Origin: Planctomycetota bacterium
GTDB taxonomy: Bacteria; Planctomycetota; UBA1135; UBA2386
Assembly: GCA_016793305.1 (NCBI GenBank)
Contig: JAEUHU010000452.1
Span: 1-11,387 of the forward strand
Direction: 5' to 3'
DNA: 11,387 nt
In this document: positions 7,004 to 11,387 of the stretch, piece by piece
Layout: every line of letters starts with the position of its first letter
Position numbering within the stretch: the first letter of the stretch is position 1
Made by a program: the position numbers and the translations under genes
Notes under the pieces: model-generated
The model's database searches: none
The model's input: the letters and a program-made list of their open reading frames with translations, nothing else
What the model was told of the DNA's origin: nothing

Positions 7004-8718
7004 GGGCCGCCGTCCGTGCCGTCGGCCGGCGGTTGCCACTCGCCTTCCTCGAACGGCAGGCTGGCGAGCAGGGCGTCGAGCTGGGCCGCCGCCGGCTCGA
7101 TCTCGTCGGGCCGGTCGGTGGCGAGGGCCTGTTCGAAGGCGTCGAGGCACGCGGCGAGTGCCGCGCGCTCTTGGCCGACCAAGCGCGCGAACGCCCGGTT
7201 CGCGCGTTCGAGCCGCGCCCGGTGCTGCGGCCGGTCGCGCGACGCGACCCGCAGCGGCTGGAGACGCGCGCGGATGTCGGCGATCTGCGCCTTGCTCAGC
7301 GTGCCGGGGCGTTCCTCGATGGTGGCGTGGAAGCGCGCGCCGCTGTGCAGCACGGTGACGTCGACCTCGAGCAGGCCGCTCATGTCGTAGGTGAACCGCA
7401 CCTCGATCGAGGCGAGCTCGGGATTCGGCCGCCGCAAGCCGGTGACGGCCAGCTTGCCGAGCAGGTGGTTGTCCTTCGTCTGCCGCGCTTCGCCCTGGTA
7501 GATCTCGAGGTTGATCCTGTCCTGCTGCGGCGAGAAGGTCTGGAACACCTTCGCACAGCTCACCGGCACGGTGGTGTTGCGTTCGACGATCGGTTCGAAG
7601 TAGCCGTCGACGATGTTGCCGTTGGCGAAGCGCTTGCTCGTGGCGATGCCGAGCGTGTGCGCGCAGACGTCGGTGAGCACCAGGTCGCGGACCGCGCCGT
7701 CGCCGGCGACGAGGCCGGCCTGCACCGCGGCCCCGAGGGCCACGACGCGGTCGGGATCGATGTCCTTCGCGAGCGGCACGCCGATCTCCTTCTGGACGAA
7801 CTCGCGGATCAGCGGCATGCGGCTGGCGCCGCCGACCAGCAGCACGGCGTCGAGCTGGTCGCGACCGAGCCGCCCGTCGCGCAGGCACTGCTGCACGACG
7901 GGGCGCAGGCGCGCGGTCAGCGCCGCCCCGGCCAGGGCGAGGTCGTCGCGCGACAGCGTCAGTTCGTGGCCCGCGACCACGAGCCCGACCTGCGGCTGCA
8001 CGCCGAGCCGCCGCTTCAGCGTCTCGATGCGGGCCCGCAGCGGGCCGAGTTCGATCCCGTCGCGGCGCAGGCCGGCGCGCTGCAGCACGAGGTCGAGCAG
8101 CGCGTCGGTGTAGTCCTCGCCACCGAGCCGGCTCTCGCCGCCCGACGCGCGCACTTCGATCACGCCCGAGAACACTTCGAGCACGGTCACGTCGAAGGTG
8201 CCGCCGCCGAGGTCGAACACCAGCAGCTTGGTCTCCTGCTCGGGGTCCCGGAAGCCGTGCGCCAGGGCGGCGGCGGTGGGTTCGTTCAGGATGCGCGCGA
8301 CGCCGAGGCCCGCCAGCTTCGCCGCCTCGGCGGTGGCCTGCCGCTGGCTCTCGCGGAAGTAGGCCGGCACGGTGATCACGGCGCGGTCGAGCGACCCCGG
8401 CAGATGCAGGCCGGCGACCCGCTTCGCTTCGGCGAGCACCAGCGCCGAGCACTCGACCGGCGTCCAGCGCCGGCCCCCGAACGAGTAGGTCGCGGCCGTG
8501 CCCATGTCGCGCTTGAAGAAGGCGCGGCCGGCGTCGGGGGCCTGCACGAGGCGATCCCACGCGGCGCGGCCGACCAGCGTGGCGCCGTCGGCGGCGATCG
8601 CGACCGCGGACGGGATCAGGTGCTCGCCCGCTTCGTTCGGCAGGGTCGTCGGAGAACCGTCGCGCATCACGGCGACGAGCGTGTTGGTGGTCCCGAGGTC
8701 GATGCCGAGGATCGTCAT
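7000..8718 (-). CDS. hscC: Hsp70-family chaperone, HscC type
   Basis: This is a 572-residue ATP-dependent chaperone. The nucleotide-binding domain (1 to about 345) has every core motif: GIDLGTTN (5-12, T11), K69 in FFKRDMG, the E146 region in ILNEPTAAA, FDLGGGTFDV (168-177, T174) and VGGASRMPL (295-303). The linker and start of the substrate domain read DLVLTDVCAHTLGI, and then ERNTTVPVS (379-387), SPQQDRINLEIYQGE and FTYDMSGLLEVDV. These resemble E. coli HscC (Hsc62) more than DnaK, whose linker is DVLLLDVTPLSLG. The C-terminal lid is short (about 475-560) and lacks the DnaK tail; total length is close to the 556 aa of E. coli HscC. The start at ATG 8718 places the first strand correctly, and a TACGCT hexamer lies 13 nt upstream. 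The J-domain gene overlaps its stop. Clients are unknown. Confidence 0.92.
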   Translation of the reverse strand: MTILGIDLGTTNTLVAVMRDGSPTTLPNEAGEHLIPSAVAIAADGATLVGRAAWDRLVQAPDAGRAFFKRDMGTAATYSFGGRRWTPVECSALVLAEAKRVAGLHLPGSLDRAVITVPAYFRESQRQATAEAAKLAGLGVARILNEPTAAALAHGFRDPEQETKLLVFDLGGGTFDVTVLEVFSGVIEVRASGGESRLGGEDYTDALLDLVLQRAGLRRDGIELGPLRARIETLKRRLGVQPQVGLVVAGHELTLSRDDLALAGAALTARLRPVVQQCLRDGRLGRDQLDAVLLVGGASRMPLIREFVQKEIGVPLAKDIDPDRVVALGAAVQAGLVAGDGAVRDLVLTDVCAHTLGIATSKRFANGNIVDGYFEPIVERNTTVPVSCAKVFQTFSPQQDRINLEIYQGEARQTKDNHLLGKLAVTGLRRPNPELASIEVRFTYDMSGLLEVDVTVLHSGARFHATIEERPGTLSKAQIADIRARLQPLRVASRDRPQHRARLERANRAFARLVGQERAALAACLDAFEQALATDRPDEIEPAAAQLDALLASLPFEEGEWQPPADGTDGGP

Positions 8719-8731
8719 GCTGGCGGGCGGG

Positions 8732-8737
8732 AGCGTA
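8732..8737 (-). promoter_or_regulatory. Possible -10 element (TACGCT) for the hscC operon
   Basis: On the minus strand TACGCT ends 13 nt before the hscC ATG, within the 81-bp gap shared with the divergent MmcQ-like gene. It would give a leader of only about 7 nt, with no room for a normal ribosome-binding site. No -35 match and no obvious heat-shock operator are visible. Confidence 0.32.
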
Positions 8738-8785
8738 GCTGCAGGGTGGCGCGCCGACGAGCGGGCCGCCGCCCAGGTTCCCGGG

Positions 8786-8791
8786 TAGCCT
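8786..8791 (+). promoter_or_regulatory. Possible -10 element (TAGCCT), leaderless geometry
   Basis: TAGCCT ends 8 nt before ATG 8800 of the MmcQ-like gene, the same distance as the TATGGT element at 5674-5679. The intervening bases are TGGCCGTC, with no Shine-Dalgarno sequence. A transcript starting at the ATG is therefore plausible. Confidence 0.35.
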
Positions 8792-8799
8792 TGGCCGTC

Positions 8800-9321
8800 A
8801 TGGCCACCCGCCGCACGTCTCCATCCGACGCCGCTGCTGCGCTCGTGCACCTGCGCGAACGTGGGCTGCGACGCCATCCCGGCGCCGAGCTGAAGAGTCC
8901 ATGGCCCGGCCACCTCGACCTCGCGGTGCACGGCAAGACCTACGCCTACCTGAGTGCCCCCGGCGACCCGCCGCACGTGTCGATGAAACTGCCGCTGTCG
9001 CGTGGGCTCGCGCTGTCGCTGCCCGGCAGCGAGCCGACCGGCTACGGGCTCGGCAAGAGTGGCTGGGTGTCGATGTCGTTCGACGGGCACCCGGTGCCGC
9101 CGTTGGCGATGCTCGAGGAGTGGCTCGACGAGAGCTACCGCGCGCAGGCGCCGAAGAAGCTGCTCGCGCAGTTCGACGCGAACGAAGGAACGCCGGTCGC
9201 GCCGGTCGCGCGGGTGGTGCCAGGACGTGCGAAGACCGGTCGTGCGAAGACCGGTCGCACGAAGACGGCGCGCAAGCAGCCGACCGGCAAGCAGTCGGCC
9301 CGCAAGCAGTCGAAGCAGTAG
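8800..9321 (+). CDS. MmcQ/YjbR-like protein with basic repetitive tail
   Basis: The product is 173 residues long. Residues about 8-120 fit the MmcQ/YjbR family (double-wing, CyaY-like fold): an N-terminal helix, PGHLDLAVHGKTYAYL, HVSMKLP, then GYGLGKSGWVSMSF and a terminal helix PLAMLEEWLDESYRAQAPKKLL. The family is described as DNA-binding-like, but no reaction is established. Residues 142-173 are an added tail with 12 Lys/Arg in 32 positions and no acidic residue, built on the repeat GRAKT and then on KQ motifs. It looks disordered and may bind nucleic acid, like histone-type tails; this is an inference. ATG 8800 was chosen because it starts the domain and has a TANNNT hexamer 8 nt upstream, although the frame is open far upstream, antisense to hscC. 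Its stop lies 14 bp from the convergent DinB-fold gene. Confidence 0.82.
   Translation: MATRRTSPSDAAAALVHLRERGLRRHPGAELKSPWPGHLDLAVHGKTYAYLSAPGDPPHVSMKLPLSRGLALSLPGSEPTGYGLGKSGWVSMSFDGHPVPPLAMLEEWLDESYRAQAPKKLLAQFDANEGTPVAPVARVVPGRAKTGRAKTGRTKTARKQPTGKQSARKQSKQ
9226..9270 (+). repeat. 15-bp tandem repeat in the coding sequence of the basic tail
   Basis: The unit CGTGCGAAGACCGGT occurs perfectly at 9226-9240 and 9241-9255, followed by a diverged copy at 9256-9270 (CGCACGAAGACGGCG). It encodes the repeating RAKTG part of the basic tail of the MmcQ-like protein. The unit is five codons, so gain or loss of a copy would keep the frame and change only the tail length. Confidence 0.85.
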
Positions 9322-9335
9322 GGCGCGTCGGCGAA

Positions 9336-9866
9336 CTACGGCACGTCGCGCACGATCCGCAGGTAGGCACGCCACGGTCCGACGTGCGCAGCGAGGCGCC
9401 GTGCCATCACGCGCGTCACCTGGCTGACGTGCGTCAGGTCGTGCGCGACCCAGGTCGCCAGGTGCTGGCCGAGCGTGACGACACCGAACTCCGGGTGCCG
9501 GCCGCGACGCTGCAGGTCCGACGGCGACAGGCCCAGGTTCGCCAGTTCGTCGAGGCTGGCCCTGCGGCACGCGGCGAACTCGTCCAGCAGCTGGGCCACC
9601 GTTCGCGTCGGCTTGCGCCGTTGCGAGAAGCGATCGAACGGTGGGAACGGCACGGCCTCGCCGTGCTGCAGCACGTGGTGGGTGCGCGGCAGCCAGTCGT
9701 GCAGTTCGGCTTCGACGAGGTGGGCCAGCACTTCGAGCGCGTTCCAGGTGTCCGGTCCTTCGTCGCAGCGGAGCCAGGTCTCGGGCAGGTCGCGCAGCCA
9801 GGCGTCGAGCAGGGCTGGCGTGCGGCGGAGCAGAGTGGTGCCGTCGGCGAGGTCGAAGGGCGTCAC
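9336..9866 (-). CDS. DinB-fold protein (putative metal-dependent enzyme)
   Basis: The product is 176 residues with the four-helix DinB/YfiT layout. The three likely metal-ligand histidines are present: H49 in EVLAHLVEAE, and H142 and H146 in WVAHDLTHVSQVTRVMARR. The region WNALEVLAHLVEAE, a mid-protein segment with LLDEFAACRRASLDEL, and LGQHLATWVAHDLTH are the usual landmarks. Members include thiol S-transferases such as bacillithiol transferase, and many proteins of unknown role; the substrate cannot be named here. The start is GTG 9866; no nearby ATG gives the full first helix. It converges with the MmcQ-like gene 14 bp away, leaving no space for a separate terminator. Upstream by 70 bp, on the same strand, is a small membrane protein. 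The family call is firm and the function is open. Confidence 0.85.
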   Translation of the reverse strand: MTPFDLADGTTLLRRTPALLDAWLRDLPETWLRCDEGPDTWNALEVLAHLVEAELHDWLPRTHHVLQHGEAVPFPPFDRFSQRRKPTRTVAQLLDEFAACRRASLDELANLGLSPSDLQRRGRHPEFGVVTLGQHLATWVAHDLTHVSQVTRVMARRLAAHVGPWRAYLRIVRDVP

Positions 9867-9936
9867 GGTCGGTTGGGCTGGTGTCGGGCGTGAGGTGCGA
9901 GCGCCGATCCGGCTCTCGTCGGTTGTGGACCGTCGA

Positions 9937-10155
9937 TCACTCTTGCTTCGGTTGCGAAGCTGGGTGCAGGGCCAGATGGCCGAACAGCACGAGCGCCGCC
10001 AAGCTGACGACGACGAACGTGACGATCTTCATCCATGCGCCCGCGTCGAGCTGGTCTTCGACGCCGCTGTACCAGGCGATGAACACCTCCATGACCGTGC
10101 TGTAGAGGATCCACGCAGCGGCGAGGCAGAAGAGCAGGGCGGCGGTTCGCTTCAT
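9937..10155 (-). CDS. Small membrane protein with two transmembrane helices, unknown function
   Basis: This is a 72-residue protein I do not recognise. It has two hydrophobic segments, about residues 4-28 (TAALLFCLAAAWILYSTVME and beyond) and 42-62 (IVTFVVVSLAALVLFGHLAL). They are joined by a short acidic loop (SGVEDQLDAGAW). The ends are polar (MKR at the start, ASQPKQE at the end), so both termini probably lie on the same side of the inner membrane. ATG 10155 was chosen because it begins the first helix directly; an in-frame TTG at 10209 would add 18 polar residues. It lies between the DinB-fold gene (70 bp) and the unrecognised 129-residue gene (81 bp) on the same strand. The coding call rests on the clean helix pattern and the use of ATG. 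Confidence 0.68.
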   Translation of the reverse strand: MKRTAALLFCLAAAWILYSTVMEVFIAWYSGVEDQLDAGAWMKIVTFVVVSLAALVLFGHLALHPASQPKQE

Positions 10156-10236
10156 GTTGGGAGACGCCCGGTTCGTAGGCGCCGCGCGCTCGTACAGGTC
10201 CCTGGCCAACGATGTGTCCGACTGCGCAAGCCAGCG

Positions 10237-10626
10237 CTACGCACCCGCGGTTCCTTCGGCCAGCGGGAAGAACCCGAAGCGATGGCCATCGCGCGTCGAC
10301 ACGACGACGGGCAGCACGCGCTGCCGTTGCCAGCCCTGTTCGAGCCAGTGTTCGGTGCCGGTGCGCGCGCGCAGCATCGGCTCGACGGCTTCGCGCGGCA
10401 CGATGCCCACCAGCAATCCCGGCGGCGGCTGCCGGCCGGTGACCTTGGTGAGGAACGCGCGGATGGCCGGCGCGTCCGGCGAGTCGGTCAGGGTGATCAT
10501 CCCCGCGACCTTGGCGTGGCCGTCCCGCTGCAGCACGTCGCGCGCGTCGGCCACGAGACTCGGTCCGTGCTCTTTCAGCAGCTGCTCGCTGTCCAGGGCC
10601 TGGTAGAAGCCGTCGATGGGATCCAT
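10237..10626 (-). CDS. Hypothetical protein, 129 residues
   Basis: I do not recognise this family. The sequence looks like a compact soluble alpha/beta protein: an N-terminal helix (MDPIDGFYQALDSEQLLKEH), then alternating segments such as AKVAGMITLTD, PAIRAFLTKVTG, GLLVGIVPREAVEPML, WQRQRVLPVVVSTRDG and HRFGFFPLAEG. No signal peptide, membrane helix, cysteine or clear catalytic motif is visible. ATG 10626 was chosen because the upstream part of the open frame (Arg/Pro/Ser-rich) does not look like protein; a GAGAG stretch about 6 nt upstream could be a weak ribosome-binding site. A 200-bp non-coding gap precedes it and holds the inverted repeat at 10687-10704. It may be co-transcribed with the small membrane protein 81 bp downstream. 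Confidence 0.72.
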   Translation of the reverse strand: MDPIDGFYQALDSEQLLKEHGPSLVADARDVLQRDGHAKVAGMITLTDSPDAPAIRAFLTKVTGRQPPPGLLVGIVPREAVEPMLRARTGTEHWLEQGWQRQRVLPVVVSTRDGHRFGFFPLAEGTAGA

Positions 10627-10686
10627 GGGGACTCTCGGCGTCGGGGAACGTCGCCTGGCAACAAGGGTGGTCGGGGGGTGCGACTG

Positions 10687-10704
10687 CGACGTTCGCGCAC
10701 GTCG
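10687..10704. repeat. 18-bp inverted repeat CGACGT-6-ACGTCG, possible operator
   Basis: Six-base arms (CGACGT and ACGTCG) flank the spacer TCGCGC, 60 bp upstream of the hypothetical gene that starts at 10626. The site lies in the 200-bp gap 10627-10826, which otherwise shows no gene, RNA or clear terminator. The size and symmetry fit a dimeric regulator site, but in GC-rich DNA it could be chance. Confidence 0.3.
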
Positions 10705-10826
10705 ACCTGGGCTGCACGGCGGTGGGCTCTCCCGTGGCTCCGCGGCGCAGGGTGCAGGGTAGGCGTTCGCCCGGTGCGGCAACAGGGCCGGGTGGGTTCT
10801 CATGCCCGGTGCGGGGGCGTGCTGGC

Positions 10827-11303
10827 TCAGGGCTCGCGCGCCAGCGGGTCTTCGCGCCCGGCCGATTGCCCGAGCTGCTGGGCCAGGCCGATCAGCACGC
10901 CTTCGGGGCCGCGCAGGTAGCACAGCCGGTAGACGTTCGCGTAGTCGACGACCTCGTCGACCACCTCGGCACCAAGGCGCTGGAGTCGCGCGAGCGTGTC
11001 GTCGAGGTCCTCGACGGTGAACATCGCGCGCAGGTAGCCCAGCGAGTTGACCGGCGCCCGGCGGTGGTCGGACGCGATGGCGGGGGCGTGGAAGCGCGCG
11101 AGCTCGATGCGGCTGTGGCCGTCCGGCGTGCGCAGCATCGCGATCTCGACACGCTGCCCGCGCAATCCCGTGACGCGCCCGGCCCATTCGTCGTCGATCG
11201 GCATGCGCCCTTCCAGGATCAGGCCGAGTTCGACGAAGAACGGGATGGCGGCATCGAGGTCGTTCACCACGATGCCGACGTTGTCCATGCGAAGCACGGT
11301 CAT
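10827..11303 (-). CDS. VOC (glyoxalase/bleomycin resistance fold) family protein
   Basis: The product is 158 residues with the two beta-alpha-beta-beta-beta modules of the vicinal oxygen chelate fold. Module one starts VLRMDNVGIVVNDLDAAIPFF and includes DGHSRIELARF (E67). Module two starts YLRAMFTVEDLDDTLARLQRLGAEV and ends YRLCYLRGPEGVLIGLAQQLG. In metal-using members, His/Gln, Glu, His and Glu bind the ion. Here my alignment puts N8, E67, R92 and G139 at those places, so the usual site appears incomplete. It may therefore be a binding protein, or an enzyme with another site; I do not assign glyoxalase activity. ATG 11303 was chosen because it directly precedes the first strand; an upstream in-frame ATG (11333) would add 10 residues and cross the heptamer repeats. 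Confidence 0.88.
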   Translation of the reverse strand: MTVLRMDNVGIVVNDLDAAIPFFVELGLILEGRMPIDDEWAGRVTGLRGQRVEIAMLRTPDGHSRIELARFHAPAIASDHRRAPVNSLGYLRAMFTVEDLDDTLARLQRLGAEVVDEVVDYANVYRLCYLRGPEGVLIGLAQQLGQSAGREDPLAREP

Positions 11304-11320
11304 GCTGGGGTCTCGCCTTG

Positions 11321-11341
11321 GGTCACGGGTCACAGGTCACG
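11321..11341. repeat. Three tandem heptamers GGTCACN upstream of the VOC gene
   Basis: GGTCACG, GGTCACA and GGTCACG follow one another without a gap, 18-38 bp upstream of the VOC start codon. On the coding strand they read GTGACC three times. They lie between the possible -10 element (11367-11372) and the gene, so they could be an operator or a leader element. The function is unknown. Confidence 0.6.
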
Positions 11342-11366
11342 CCGCCTCGCGAACGACGGCGCGCGC

Positions 11367-11372
11367 ACGGTA
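11367..11372 (-). promoter_or_regulatory. Possible -10 element (TACCGT) for the VOC gene
   Basis: TACCGT on the minus strand lies 63 nt before the VOC start codon. A plus-strand TAGGCT (11371-11376) overlaps it, so the end of the window could be a divergent promoter region for a gene beginning just beyond the edge. The evidence is pattern only. Confidence 0.2.
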
Positions 11373-11387
11373 GGCTGATGCTTGGCC

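Noticed and set aside
7004..8560. Upstream extension of the J-domain open frame through hscC
   Set aside because: The J-domain begins exactly at GTG 7003, and the extension is a second frame of the hscC coding region.
7033..8799. Long open plus-strand frame running into the MmcQ-like gene, antisense to hscC
   Set aside because: It mirrors the hscC codons, shows Arg/Ala/Glu-rich low-order translation and no domain. This is the usual shadow of a GC-rich gene on the opposite strand; the real gene begins at 8800.
8719..8799. Heat-shock operator (CIRCE-type) upstream of hscC
   Set aside because: No TTAGCACTC-type inverted repeat or other long dyad is present in the gap.
11378..11387. Possible start codon of a plus-strand gene at the right edge
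   Set aside because: Only three codons are visible, and the ATG is 1 nt from the candidate TAGGCT hexamer, which is too close; there is not enough sequence to call a gene.

Overview
The window is GC-rich bacterial chromosome with ten complete protein genes and one partial gene, packed with short gaps. No RNA gene, insertion sequence, phage gene or CRISPR array is visible. The likeliest source is a member of the Planctomycetota. This rests mainly on the secreted LamG protein, whose C-terminal block opens with GTPGC and contains LGN; such blocks recur in large surface-protein families of high-GC planctomycetes. No universal marker gene is present, so the assignment is an inference.

Layout, left to right. 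A leucyl aminopeptidase of family M17 (minus strand, cut by the left edge) diverges from an exported dipeptidyl peptidase IV-type S9 protease (plus). These are two exopeptidases acting on peptide N-termini. A minus-strand block follows, running from right to left: an HscC-type Hsp70, a membrane-anchored J-domain protein that overlaps it by 4 bp, a small ribbon-helix-helix-like protein, a YciA-type acyl-CoA thioesterase, and the secreted LamG protein. Divergent from hscC is a MmcQ/YjbR-like protein with a lysine/arginine-rich tail. It converges on a DinB-fold protein. Further minus-strand genes are a two-helix membrane protein, an unrecognised 129-residue protein and a VOC-fold protein.

The clearest functional unit is hscC plus its J-domain gene. 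The specialised Hsp70 and its presumed co-chaperone are translationally coupled, and the co-chaperone would sit in the membrane with its J-domain in the cytoplasm. The J-domain carries RPD where HPD is normal. Several genes have a TANNNT hexamer close upstream. At two of them it ends exactly 8 nt before the ATG, and no Shine-Dalgarno sequence is visible, which suggests leaderless transcripts. The rest of the window is ordinary metabolic and hypothetical content.
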